Of a stretch of 64,000 nucleotides of DNA, positions 1 through 12,400 are shown piece after piece; position 1 is the stretch's first letter; each line of letters begins with the position of its first letter. The DNA is from Prosopocoilus inquinatus (taxonomy: Eukaryota; Arthropoda; Insecta; Coleoptera; Lucanidae): positions 22,051,001-22,115,000 of the forward strand of contig CM069872.1 in NCBI GenBank assembly GCA_036172665.1, in the 5' to 3' direction. The notes under the pieces are model-generated. The model did no database searches. It was given only the letters and a program-made list of their open reading frames with translations, and had not been told where the DNA came from. The position numbers and the translations under genes were made by a program.

Positions 1-1096
1 AAAAATGTAAATAATAATTAACAAATGTTACAGATGCTCCCAATAATTCATCATGAGCTTGCAAATCTTGAAGCAGCTGAAAGAGCTGAACAAAATGAGC
101 AATTCCGATTGCAAAGAAGAATAAGGGAAAGTAGTGAACCGTTTAATATGCCTGAGGAACGATTCAAGGAGCTGTTTCGTTTAAAAATTCCGGTCACTAA
201 TAATTTGATTGAATTGTTAAGACCACATTTACATGGTGCATGACATAGTACTGCAGTGAGTTTAGAATTAAGAGTATTAGCAACCCTGCGTTTTTTTTTA
301 AGCTTCGGCCAAGATTTTTCATTTGGCATGAGACTAACATCGGTGCACAGAGCTATGCATGAAGTGACACTTGCTATTGACAACCATCTGTCGAACAATT
401 TCATAAAATTTCCACAAGCTGGAAGAGAATGTGATGAAGTGAAAGTGGACTTTTCGAATAAATGGGGTATCGGAGGTGTGATTGGTGCTGTGGATTGTAC
501 GCATATGGCCATTTTATGTTCTGCAGAAGGCCACAACTATATGAATAGGAAGGGTTTTCATTCGAAAAATGTTCGGCTAATATGCGATGTGAATTTAAAA
601 ATACTTAATGTAAATGCCAATTTTCCCGGAAGTGTACATGATTCGTTTATTTGGCGTACTTCAGAAGTTCATAGATTTCTAAGGCAGAACTATGAGCAGG
701 GAGAAAGAAATTCCTGGTTGCTAGGTGATTCTGGTTACCTTTTGCAGCCATTTCTGCTAGTTCCTTTCACTAATGTTCTGCGAAATTCACCAGAAGAGAT
801 ACAACCATGCTCATACTTCTGCCAGAAATTGCATTGAGCTTTGTATTGGTTTGTTAAAATCAAGATTTAGGTGCGTACCAAAAGAAAGAAGTGCAACATA
901 CAGTCCGGAATTTATGGGTATTGTTGTTAATGCTTGTTGCACTTTACATAATATGTGTTTAAATAACAATATACAAGTGAATGAGCAAAATATAGAAGAA
1001 CATATGCAGAATAATCATGGAAATGCAGTACAAAATGATTTACTAAATGCTGGGCGAATTGCTCGCAACGGTGTGGTAAACCGATATTTTCTGTAA
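1..1096 (+). pseudogene. HARBI1-like PIF/Harbinger transposase, decayed
   Basis: Remnant of a nuclease of the Harbinger (HARBI1) family, a DDE enzyme that cuts and pastes DNA. The order of motifs is right: an N-terminal part (25-240), then GAVDCTH (first Asp, about 490-510), FPGSVHD (second Asp, about 625-651) and SARNCIELCIGLLK (catalytic Glu region, about 812-860), ending VNRYFL at 1096. It is broken at least twice: an in-frame TGA at 241-243, where the reading continues in the same frame, and a frameshift between about 773 and 835. The left end may lie outside the window. A diverged relative, intact and carrying introns, sits at 14,976-16,367. The family call is firm; the element ends are not defined. 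Confidence 0.85.
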
Positions 1097-1399
1097 TATT
1101 AAAATGTAAATAGTAGTTTGTTAGTATATAACATTTTTCCATTACTATTTTATTAATAAATATTTTTTTACTTTGATTTAAGTGTTAGTTTACGTTGAAT
1201 TGTATCAGGAACATTAAGAACTTTTTTTTATAAACTTTGTTTACAAATTATTACTGTTTTGTCATTTAGTTTGAAGGGGCAAATGTTTCTGCAACATATA
1301 AATTGTTAATTTTAAGTATTTTTTTTTCAATGAATTTTAATTTTTGCACTTTAATAAGTCAATAAGAAACAGGATTAAAATATTCATAATTTTTATTTA

Positions 1400-2125
1400 T
1401 TTAAAGTTTTTTCTAGATTCTCTGTTAGTGTCTAGTGCATTGATCGACTGTGTCACACCGAAAAAACCACTTTTAAGTGTATTATTAATATCTTGGAGTA
1501 GCTCTATGGTTTCAACATAAAGGCATTCAACATGAGATGTTTCTTGCATTTAAGCCGTTCTTCGCTTTTTGACTGGAGCAGTTGGGCCTACAGAAGGAAC
1601 TGGATTAGAGCTTGCGTCTTCAGCAGTCTCGATTACTTCAACTCTGCTGGTGCTTGGAATTTGTGTCTGTAGCTAATTGAAATGTAACACATATAACTGT
1701 GACATATTTTAAATCGGTTCTAATTTTAACAATTAATAACTAATTTAATACGTACACGTCGTTCAGGTGTTTTGGTTCTTTCAAAACTGCTGAACCCAAA
1801 TATCTGCAGAATTTTTTCTTCTAATTCTGACCGAACAGTTTGTGGTCCACCACCTGTTGCAGCGTTCTGCAATATTAATTCAGCTGCATGATGCCTTGCT
1901 TTAGATTTCAAATCTGTCCAAGCCTATACTGTAAAAATAAATTATGAATATCAATAAAAAAAACTCATATTACTTTTTCTTATAAAATTGCAGTACATAA
2001 CTTGGACGTTCTCCGTACCATACAGCATTTAATTTATTCGTTAAACACTCCCACAATTCACGTGCCTTTTTTTCCCGTCTGGACCGCTAAATTGTCCTCG
2101 CCCCTAATGCTTATTTTCTATCATA
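1400..2125 (-). pseudogene. Myb/SANT-like Harbinger partner protein, remnant
   Basis: Fragments on the minus strand match the DNA-binding second protein of PIF/Harbinger elements (Myb/SANT-like, trihelix type), which helps bring the transposase to the DNA. An upstream piece (about 2,030-2,110) reads REKKARELWECL and NKLNAVW. A second (about 1,750-1,920) reads AWTDLKSKARHHAAE and ATGGGP, typical of the end of this domain. A third follows a plausible splice acceptor at about 1,676 and runs to about 1,400. GT-AG introns separate them. Convergent with the HARBI1-like remnant at 1-1096, the same tail-to-tail layout as the intact element at 14.7-18.4 kb. I found no complete reading through all pieces. 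Confidence 0.6.
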
Positions 2126-2335
2126 AATTTTCCATTATCTCCCAATGAATATCATTTGTATGAAACTTTTTTTCCATGTTGAAAAAATACAATATCGAAG
2201 TGTATCCCACTGAAATCAAATAGAAAATGCCACAGTACAAAATATTGTCAGAATTTTATTATACCACAGGCAACAATAAGACGCACATGTTTAGGTCCAG
2301 AGGATAAATCGCTTTCCGTGAATTTGAAAACTAGA

Positions 2336-4052
2336 TAAAATGCGTTCAATTAAATCCGTTATCGAGATGGCTTGGAACTTGCTTTTATTTTATACCGGCA
2401 CGTCGTAGCTTAGTACGTATATTGAATAACTGCGAACTGTCAGCGGTGTTTACTGTCAAAGGTTTTGTTTACATTTTCGAGGTATTGTGTTCCGTTATTT
2501 GTGTTGTCGCTTTAATTCCATTAAAAAACAGTTCTTTTGGCTTATGTCAAATGCAAATTTTACGAAGTCGCGTTAACTTAAGCCACATGATTATAATAAA
2601 CATAACCCAACTTTTTATACCCATTTATGATTTTCTATAAATTGAATAAGAGAATGCAATTAACGAAAACATTTATTTTTTACAAAAGGTGCTTAAAATG
2701 CCCACCACCTACTTCATAACATTTTAAAACTCTACGTTTAAGGGAACTCACGACTACATTTTCTAACAAGTTCGGATTTTGATTAATTTCTTCAAATTTT
2801 TGCCTTATTCGGTGCTGTAGTTCTTCTAGATTGTTCATAGGGGTTGCAAATATTGAATTTTTAAGGTAAGGCTATAAAAAATAATGACAAGGTGTTAAAT
2901 CGCACGACCTCGGAGGAAATGGTGTTGGAGTGTTGCGACTTATAATTCGGTCATCATAAAATTCATGAAGCATGGCCAATGTTTCTGCTGTACAGTGGGG
3001 TGTTGCACCATCTTGTTGAAAGTAACCACCTTCTAACTCATCATCGTGAACGTTCTCCAAAAATTCATTTAAAATTTCATTTCGGTATCTTGTTGCATTA
3101 AGCGTACCTAAAAATTAACATGCGAATATAAGTTTAAAGATTATTTTTATGATTTATATATTTATAAACACCTTCAAAGAAAATTGGTCCAATTAATCGT
3201 CTGCCACTTATAGCGGCCCATACACCAATTTTTTCAGGATGCAATGGACGTTCAACAAACATATGAGGATTATCTGAATTCCAAGATCTCATATTCTGCG
3301 AATTTACATATCCAGGCAAGTAGAACCACGATTCATCAGTAAAGAAAGTCATCCGTAGGGTATCGTCATCATTATTTAAAGTGTTTATAAACCATTGGCA
3401 AAATTCTAACCTCTGCGGTATATCAATGTCTTTCAATTCGTGAACTGCTGTTAGTCGATAAGGATATAAATGTAAATCCTTTCTTAACATCGCATGAGAT
3501 GTTCCAACTGAAACTTCCATTTGTTGCGCTAATTGTCGAACAGTTGTTTTTGGGTTATTTTGCATGATTTCTCGTCCATCATCGATAACCTGTTGACTTC
3601 GTTTAAGAGGACGACCAGAACCTTCCTTTCTTAAGATACCTCCAGTTTCACGAAATAGCGTAACACATCGATCCAGCGTAGCATTAAAATGGTTGTAGTC
3701 AATAAAGGAAATTTAGCTCTGAACTCTTCTGAACAATCTGGTCTAGAATATACCCAATTGCCGTCAATTTTACGTCCATTTCGAAAATACGATTCTAACA
3801 TAAACACTCTATGTTCAGTAGTAAACATTTCTCGGCAGTTTAGTTCCCAAAAGAACTGTTTTTTAAAGGAATTAAAGCAACAACACAAATAACGGAACAC
3901 AATACTTCGAAAATGTAAACAAAACCTTTGACAGTAAACACCGCTGACAGTTTGCAGTTATTCAATATACGTACTAAGCTACGACATGCCGGTATAAAAT
4001 AGAAGCAAGTTCCAAGCCATCTCGATAACGGATTTAATTGAACGCATTTTAT
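2336..4052. mobile_element. Tc1/mariner-like element with ~205-bp inverted repeats
   Basis: The two ends are long inverted repeats: about 2,337-2,545 on the left and about 3,847-4,051 on the right match with few differences. Both begin TAAAATGCGTTC when read inward, and both flanks fit a TA target. The transposase lies between them on the minus strand, and its first codons sit at the inner edge of the right repeat. Ends longer than 200 bp are unusual in this superfamily, which more often has 20-30 bp, but they do occur in some insect lineages. Confidence 0.8.
2680..3828 (-). pseudogene. Tc1/mariner-superfamily (DDE_3) transposase
   Basis: Starts at ATG 3828 (MFTTEHRVFML) and ends at TAA 2680-2682. 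The N-terminus is a helix-turn-helix region, followed by a DDE_3-type core: FTDESWFY (first Asp), GGYFQQDGATPH (second Asp), then SCDLTPCHYF with the third Asp 36 residues after the second. A 64-bp GT-AG intron (3,171-3,108) separates GPIFFEG from the next exon and keeps the frame. Two lesions: a frameshift near 3,705, and an in-frame TAG right after HYFL, where relatives have Trp. The same 36-residue Asp spacing occurs in the transposase at 52.6-53.65 kb, so both belong to related groups. Confidence 0.8.
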
Positions 4053-4059
4053 TATATCT

Positions 4060-4555
4060 TCAGCTGCATTACAACCTTGTGCTGCATTGATTTTAACGAA
4101 TATAGGAAGTTTTAAAACGTGTAACGAAAATTTTTGAATATTCGTTTCAACGCAAACATTAATAAATTACTACTGATATTCATAATATTGGCCGAGTATT
4201 TCGTTCGCCTTAAATGCGTATTTGAATCTTAATAATTATAAAAAAAATAGGAATAAAAATACATAAATTTGTCAAATCACCGAATTTCTATTCAAACATA
4301 AACATTTGTTAATGTTACGTACAAAGAAGCAGTTCTTCGTCGAAAATAAACGTGCTAATATTAGTAAAATATACGAATCGACATATAAGATAACGTCGAA
4401 GTCACTAGAGGAAGATTCGACAGTCACGTGACCTATCTTTCGATGTGACATTCAGTTCTGAATTCCGTTATTTTTTACGGATCGATTATCGAACAAAATA
4501 GTGGGAATTCGAGTCGAATCCTGAGTTCTGAATCCGGTTGCAGATTCGTTAAACA
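4060..4555. other. AT-rich spacer, no gene seen
   Basis: Between the mariner-like element and the Ty3 remnant I see only AT-rich sequence with stops in all frames and no repeats of note. Confidence 0.5.
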
Positions 4556-4559
4556 ACTA

Positions 4560-6400
4560 ATAACATTTCTGCAGACATGCAGCTGGTTTCGCAGGTTTAT
4601 ACCTGATTATGCTAACATCGCGAGACCTCTCACAGATTTGACGAAGAAGGCTTCTTTGATCTGCGGAAATGCACAATAAAACGCCTATTCCAGGCGGACC
4701 CCGCTTTGCCCTTTCATTTAAAGACGGACGCTAGTTTCTACGCTTTAGGACCATGTCTATTGCAGGAGGAGGGAGGAGATGAGTGCCCTATTGAATATGC
4801 GAACAGACTTCTGACCCAAGCAGAAAGGAATTATAACACAACGGAGCGAGAAGCGCTGGCTGTAGTGTTCGCCGTTCAGAAGTTACGGGGGTACTTAGAG
4901 GGGGCAAAGGTGACGGTCGCTTCAGAACACCAACCCTTGAAGTGGCTGATGACTTTAAAGTCCTCATGTGGAAGACTTGCGAGGTGGGCCCTTCTTCTCC
5001 AGTCTTATGACATACACATAAGTTATATCCCAGGCAAAAGTAACGTAGTGGCCGATACGTTGTCTAGACCCCCTATTGCTGACTGACAGAGGATATTTTA
5101 GTGCTGGTGGGATTTTATATCGATACTCTTCAGATTCAGATAGTTATGAACTATAACTGGTAGTCCCAACTCAACTTATTCCTATGATCTTGGCTGAGTT
5201 CCACGACTCAGCGATTACCAGTCAGTGGTGTAGAGCGTACCATAAGTAAAATAACTCGGCGTTACTTTTGGTTCACTTTACGCCGCGACGTACGTAAATA
5301 TGTACAACAATATGTCCCGTGTCAGCGCTACAAATGCAACAACAAACCAGCTGGTCTATTGCAAACACCTGTGACGGCTCAACGTTTCGAAACCTTGGCT
5401 ACTGATATTGTTGGTCCCTTATCCCCGACGACGTTAGGTGAACGATGGATATTTGCAGTCGAAGATACTTCCTCTCGTTGGATAGAAATATTTCCGTTGA
5501 AGAAAGCGACGGCAGAGGCATGCGCAAGATGCCTAATCGACGAGATGATTCTACGTTATGGTACCCCACGGAAAGTGGTAAGCTATAATGGATCCCAGTT
5601 CGTGGGTGAAGTTATGCAACAGGTAGCCTATTGCCTAGGGTTTAAACAGGTATTGACGCCCGTCTACTACTCGGCTACTAATCCAGAGGAGAGAAGGAAT
5701 CGCGATTTGAAAGTTTAGATAGCAATCCTCGTGGAGAAAGCACATGAACATTGGAGTAAGGCACTTCCCACAATTCGATTCGCGATGAACAGTGCGGTAC
5801 ATATGGCTCTCGGACAATCGCCGGCATTTTTGTGTTTCGGGCGAAAACTGCGGACCTCTCTGAAGATGCATCATGACCTACGTGCCGTGATAGACAATGA
5901 AAAATTTGTTGCTGACATTACGCCTCATCTTAGTACAATCGAGATGACGCTGAAGGATGCTCGCGAGTGTTACGAGAGACCCCGGAGTCTCTTTCGAAGT
6001 TGGTGATCGCGTGCTGGTCGACGTGCATGTCTCTAGTAGTGCGGGCAACGCTTTTACTAACAAATTTGCACCACGACGAGACAGCCCATACATCATCATC
6101 GAAAAGAAGTCCCCCGTGAGCTATGTAGTGGCATCTGAAACCGATCCATGTGTTCTCTTGGGCAAGTACCACGTCTCAGCCCTGAGATCCTTTGTTGGCA
6201 GTGACGGAGGTCACCCAGCGGAGTCAGTTGTCCCTCTCCGTAGAAGAGGCCGTCCAAGAAAGATTCGAGAAGAGGCGGAGGCGGAAGAGTCTGAAGCGGA
6301 AGAATCCGAGGCGAAGAGAAAGATGATTCCGATGCGGTTGCGGTGGAAGATACCCGCAGTCTGCGCAAAGAAGTCTTGCGATTGTTGTGACAACTAACCA
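4560..6400 (+). pseudogene. Ty3-type (Metaviridae) pol, 3' half, decayed
   Basis: Reading left to right: the end of a reverse transcriptase thumb (RRFIPDYANIARPL, about 4,585-4,630); RNase H (LKTDASFYALGPCLLQ, then EREALAVVFAVQKL and SEHQPLKWL, 4,706-5,086); a zinc-binding remnant (about 5,290-5,350); and an integrase core (ATDIVGPLSPTT, 5,398 on, to about 6,000), followed by a chromodomain-position tail to about 6,397. Frames change several times. The second catalytic Asp of integrase is Tyr here (VVSYNGSQF where relatives have SDNGSQF), and a TAG stop falls at 5,716-5,718. Gag, protease and most of RT are missing. The 3' LTR follows at 6,450. An old, dead, 5'-truncated copy. Confidence 0.85.
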
Positions 6401-6449
6401 CCATCATTAGATTCCATCTGGAGACAGGTCTTGGAATCTAAAGGGAGAG

Positions 6450-6636
6450 TGTAACAACCAACCACCGGTAGATGTCGCTCGATATACTCAAAAGGAAGGA
6501 AGACGGTTGGCAACAGAGACACACGTTTGACTTAACCTTAATAATGTAACTGCTTTTTAACGTGCTTCTAACAAATAATATATTTTTGGATTATATAAGC
6601 AAGACGTTTTCTTTACAAACATCGACAGTAACAACA
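6450..6636 (+). repeat. 3' LTR of the Ty3 remnant
   Basis: Begins TGTAACAACC directly after a purine tract (AAAGGGAGAG, 6,440-6,449), the usual plus-strand primer of LTR elements, and ends AGTAACAACA at 6,636. It is 187 bp and flanked on the left by the decayed pol. No matching 5' LTR is present in the window. Confidence 0.65.
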
Positions 6637-6686
6637 TAAGCATACATATTTTTTTATGTTCATTCAACTTCAGGAGCAAAAATTAA

Positions 6687-7746
6687 TTTTTTGCTGATGC
6701 TCCTCATTTACTGAAAGTGGTTAGAAATTGGCTCGTGGACACTTGTTTTTAACTGGAAGATGCAACCATCATATCAAGACAAAATGTGTCTAGAGCATCT
6801 CAAGTGTTTTCAAATCATAGGCGCCGGATTTTGCAAATATTGTCGGGTGCAATTTTTGTCGGTACCTAATTCAGTTTATAATGTGTATATCATAACTTAT
6901 TCATAAATTAAAAGACCACTGCCTTATGAAAAATATACAACTATAACAATGGTTAAGAACTCGATAACAAAGTGACAAGTATATGAAATAAATGACAAGG
7001 TTATGAGTTCTGAATTTTTAATAATTACAATAATTTAATTAAGGACATCTTTCATTTTAACAGTCAAAAGATTTTTTCCATTTGTGTGGCATTGAAAAGG
7101 ATTCTTAAGAGGAACATAAATGTGAATAAGGTAATAAGATAAGTATTAAAATTGTCTTACCAACTTAGTGTCAGGGAGGAGGAAAGAAAAGTTTTTCCTC
7201 ATCCCTGCTTAGTATTTTGAAAATATTTTGCAGGGGACTGTGTTTTATACTAACGTAATGCAACAGGTGGTGGGTTTTTGATTTGTGAACAAATAATACA
7301 CTAATAGCGTTTTCTACTGACGTACACTATATGCACTGAATGTGCACTAAGAGTATCTCCAACTCATTTTATTACATGAGGTTGGAAGAAGATGGAGATA
7401 CAGTGAGTACGCACGCACGCAGTGCACGTCTGTAAAAAACGCAAGTATGCTGTATTCCTGCTTTGGACGATAAACCAGGAAGAGCTAGCAATATTTTAAA
7501 CAATTTGTAAATTTCTGGTAATCCTCTTAATTATGAATTTTCTTTAAAAAACTGTGTGTTGTTTGAATTCATTAAATAAAAAGACACTACTTTGTCGGGT
7601 GCTCTCTAGTACTTTTGCACCCAACAAATTCATTTGTCAGGTGCACGAGGCCCCTGCACCCGGCGCCTATGTTTCAAATACTACGGCAACCGCCCTAAAA
7701 CGCAGTTTAGTCCCTCTATAACAAGCAGCTAAGGCTGTTATTCCTA
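6687..7746 (+). pseudogene. P-element/THAP9-type transposase remnant, split by a MITE
   Basis: A short reading at 6,687-6,749 gives FADAPHLLKVVRNWLVD, the characteristic DAPHLxK..RN signature of P-type and THAP9-like transposases. Downstream, in one frame, come SRASQVFSNTT and TATALKR (about 6,783-6,815, continuing at 7,680-7,715), matching the region that follows in this family. The 856-bp element at 6,816-7,671 sits exactly between, and the reading continues across its 8-bp target duplication. Stops at 6,750 and in the downstream part (a TAA after LVPL) show it is dead. Only a small part of the protein is visible. Confidence 0.6.
6816..7671. mobile_element. hAT-type MITE, 8-bp TSD
   Basis: Ends are the 12-bp inverted repeat CATAGGCGCCGG (6,816-6,827) and its complement (7,660-7,671), followed inward by imperfect GTCGGGTGCA motifs. 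The flanks carry a perfect 8-bp duplication, TTTCAAAT, at 6,808-6,815 and 7,672-7,679; 8 bp is diagnostic of hAT. It is 856 bp with no protein-coding content, so it is non-autonomous. It landed in the P-type transposase remnant. Confidence 0.85.
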
Positions 7747-8156
7747 AAAAAAAACATTGTCCCATTAAAATACTTATGTATGTATAAAACATTTACACAT
7801 GTTATACCTAATCTGTCAGGGCAACAATCCTCTATTATGTCTAAATATTTCTAAGCTTTAGGATTGTTTCCAAATTTGGAATTGTGGTCTTTAACCACCA
7901 TACCATTGCGGGTAAAATTTTTGTGGTGATGCACCACAAACGGGGAAAATTATATCAAGTCAAGTAGAGATGGGTTTACCCAACTGCTGGAACTCATGTA
8001 TGCAATTTTTACATTTCTTCTTTTCAGTTGACTCACACTATAGAAAGTAAACATTTAAGTATACAAATAAAATTTTTATTTTTACAAAGAAAAGTTATAA
8101 TTTGATGGTTTATAATTGAAAATATTCCTAACACAATCATAAAATGCAGAAGCTCA

Positions 8157-8252
<96 letters not shown>

Positions 8253-9150
8253 TTATTTCGAACAAACTACGCAACGCCTATATTTTTGTTTTTGAGTTGT
8301 TTCATCTTTTGGCAGTTGTGAAGGAAAGTGCCTTGCCGTCAGTCTAACTGGAGACGCACCATCAGTGCCCCTTTTGCTTGTGGTTCGTGGTGTTTCCTTG
8401 TGATATTTTTCAACAAGTTCTTTTACCAATTTTAGTTGAAAGTCTGCTATGGAAATGTTTTCACCAGTCCTCATTTTGAATAAAGCATGCGCATTCAAAA
8501 GTGTCATATCTAATATGTGAAAAAAGAGTTTCTTGTACCATTTGATACTTTTTCTGACGGACTCAATAGAGCTTTGCAACATGTCTGATCGACCTACTGC
8601 ACCCATATTTGCATTGTAATCTGCGATGCATTTTGGTTTGTGTTGGGATTCCCCAGTAGTTCGATCTTTTTTTTTTCAGTTGAGACCATCTCTGGCGTAT
8701 GATAGGTTGAAAGCATTCGAACTTCTCTTTTGTCCTGTCATTTTAAAGCCAAGAGATTGTCAGTTGAAAAATATATTATTTCGCCTTCTTTTAAGTTTTT
8801 TTTTCATATCTGGCATATATTTTCTAGTTTGCTTTACTGACCGCAAGCATTAGTTTGTCGGCAATGCAGGATGTTGTAGAATACTGAACTCGAATACCAA
8901 TTATCGGTAAATAACGTGTGTCCTGAATCCAGATATGGCTGCATCATTGTTAGAACGACATTACCAGATATACCAACTTCTTGATGAAGTTCCTGAATGT
9001 CAGTTTACTTACCGCAGTAGATGATGAAATCCAAAATGTACCCGGTTTCACAGTCACTTATCACAAAAAACTTTATTCCAAATCTATGACGCTTTGAAGG
9101 AATGTACTGCTTGAAGGAAAGTCTCCCTGTGTGAAGAGCATAAGACTTTC

Positions 9151-9362
9151 TGTTATATCTATTAGTAAAAGGACATTTTATATTTAATGTTTATTATTAC
9201 TAATTCACAAGGTAGGTATTAGAAACGTTATCATCAACATCTACTACTTGACTTGCTGCCATCTGTCATGTGTCTCTGTTGAAGTTGTCGATGGTCGATG
9301 TTCACGCTATTGCGTCCACGCATTGTTGCCACTACACTTACAGTAACATTACATTCATTACA
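9151..9362 (-). repeat. 3' LTR of element A
   Basis: 212 bp. On the plus strand it starts TGTTATATCT and ends CATTCATTACA. Differences from the other LTR are a T/C near position 8 and a G/C near position 22. Confidence 0.95.
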
Positions 9363-9419
9363 CCTCCCTTTTTTTTTTTTTTTAATCTAACTTACATTAC
9401 TTAAAGCTATTAACAATAT

Positions 9420-12400
9420 TTAGTAAGCAATAAAATCTTTGAACTTAGCAGGTTTTTGAATTATCCTACCAGACCTACTGCTTATTACATCATTTTTATT
9501 ATTGCTAACAGGTGTTTTATTTGTTACTGTTGACGATTCGTTTTTGCTATGAGTATTATTTTGTTGAGTTATGGCAATTTCGTCTGAATCTTCTGTTTTG
9601 ATTTTAAATTCATTTGCACTGGGTTTCAAGTGAATTGTGTTTCTTCTTACTATATTCCCTTTTTGATTTTGTACTATGTAAGATCTAGGAGTTTGTTCAA
9701 ATCTGGTTATAATTTTAGCAGGTTCCCAGATTTTCGTCTCATCATTTAGAACTATTGCATTGTCTCCCTCCTGAAATTTGTGTGAAGTTTTTCTAGCATT
9801 GCGATCATAGTAAAATTTATAATCTTTTTGATTTTTTGTAATTAAAGAGTGAGCTTTATTGTTATTAACATTCGGCTTTAACAATTTAGCATGTGTTGGC
9901 AGCTTAGTTCTGGTTCTTCTTGAAAATAATATTTGTACTGGAGATAAATGTAAACCACTAATCGGAGAATTACGATAATCAAGTAAACATATTTCTAAAT
10001 CCATGTCAGTTTCAGAACTTTTCTTTAATAGTTTTTTCGCAATTTGTACAGCTCTTTCAGCTTGGCCATTGCTTTTAGGATAATGCGGAGAACTTGTTAT
10101 AATCTGAAAGTCATAATCCTTAGAAAATTTTTTAAATTCATATGAGTTAAATGGCATATTGTCACTACATAGTATTTTGGGAATACCATGAGTAGCAAAA
10201 ACATTCTTTAGTTTTGTGATGACTTCAGAAGCAGTTTTATTTTTTAATTTTATTATTTCCAACCACTTTGAGAAATAATCTTGTAACGTTAAGTAACTAA
10301 CACCTCGAAAGTCTAATAAATCACAACCAACTTTATTAAATGGAATATCGGGAATGTCATGACATTTCAAAGGTTCTTTAGTTTTTGAATTACTAAATTT
10401 CTCACAAATCGAACAACAAGAAATTAAATTTTCAATATCGTTCATCATTCCTGGCCAATACAATATTTGTCTTGCTCTGTGTTTAGTTTTAGTAATGCCA
10501 AAATGTGACTCATGTAATAGTTTTAGCAAAAATTGTCTAAGAGTACTCGGAACGATAAGTCTAAAATTTAGAAAAACAAGTCCATCTTCCACTGTAATCT
10601 GATCCAGAAATTTGTAATAAAATTTTACTTTGTCTTCCACATCTTTTTTATTTTTCGGCCATCCCTGATGTTGATAATGTATTAATTTTGACAAAATTTC
10701 ATCTTCTGCTGTAGCCTGTTGAAATTCTTTTCTTTTTTCATCAGTTATGTTAAGTCCTAAACTTATAGAATGTACTTCTTCTGTTAACCACTCATTAGCC
10801 TCATTAGTCTCATTTAAATAAGAACGTGACAGTAAATCTGCTACATACATAAATTTCCCAGGTAAATACTGCATTTCTATTTGATACTTCATTAATTTTA
10901 TTCTCATCTTTTTAATTCTATTTGACGCAATATCAGCAATTTTCTTTTTCATTATTCCTAAGAGAGGTTTATGATCTGTTAAAACTTTAAATTTACGTCC
11001 ATAAATAAAATTGTGATATTTTTGAGTTGCAAATACTATGCTTAGTAATTCCTTTTCAATTTGGGCAAAATCTTTTTCACTTTCATTTAAAGTTCTAGAA
11101 GCAAAATAGATGGGTCTACTATTCTGAAGTAAAACACAACCAAGACCATTTTGAGAAGCGTCGCACTGTATAATTATTTCTTTATTTGTATCAAAATTTG
11201 CCAAAATGGGTGCTTTTGAAATTTGTTTTTTCATTTCTTCTAATGTTTCAGTATGTTTTGAAAGCCACATAAATTCAATATCTTTTTTCAACAGTTCCCT
11301 GAGAGGTGAAGTTATTTCAGAATAATTTGGAATAAACTGTCTTAAAAAATTAAACATTCCTAAAATACTCTGCAGCTCTTTAACATTTTTAGGATTTTTA
11401 ATAGCCTGTAATGCTTTTACACGCTCCTTATCTATTTCCATTCCAGTTTCTGAAAATATATGACCTAAATATTTCACACTTGTCTGTTTATACTGTACTT
11501 TATTTTTGTTAAATTTTATTCCAACTTGTCTAGCTCTTTTTAACACTTGTTTTAATGTATCATCATGTTCTTCAGCACTGTCTGCAATGATTAGTATGTC
11601 ATCAAAATATACTATGACACCAGGTATGTCATTAAAGTTTTTTGAATTTAGATACTGAAAGTATTCAGGAGCCATTGATAAACCAAATGGTAATCTTTTA
11701 AATTTATAACAACCAAATGGTGTTGAGAATGTACAAAGGTCGCTCGATTTCTTGTCAAGTTGTACCTGCCAAAACCCTTGTTTTAAATCTAATACAGTAA
11801 AATATCTCTTGCCACACATTTTTTCTGATATTTCCTCAATTGTTGGTATTAAAACATTAGTGGGTCTTTTAATTACATTATTTAGATTTTGTGGATCCAA
11901 GCATAATCTTAGGGTATTATCTTTTTTTTCTATTATAACTAAGTTACTAACCCAGCCTTCTGGTTTGTCAACTTTTGTAATGATCTCATTTTTTTCTAAT
12001 TTATTTAGAGTTACTTTTAGTTTTTTCTTAATTTCAAACGGTACCCTTCTAGGTGGATTTGCAATGGGACTAACATTTTCATCAATATTAATTTTGCATA
12101 CTTCGTTAAAAGATCCAACACCTTCAAATAAATCATTGTTTGCCATAATAAAAGTATCGCTTGAATCTAATTTTTCAACCTCTCTTATTCTTTTAATAAG
12201 TCCTAATTCCTCGCAAGCATATCCACTTAAAAGAGGAAAATTTTTGTCCTTAACTACATAAAACGATTCAACTATAATCTTATCACTATTCCTAACTTTT
12301 AAATCTACATACCCTAATGTATTCAACGTATGGTTCCCACACGCTTTCAAAATAACATTACTTGTTTCTAATTTAAATTTTCTCTTAAATAACCTATTAT

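Noticed and set aside
11752..12261. 169-codon plus-strand frame
   Set aside because: Antisense shadow of the pol gene of element A.
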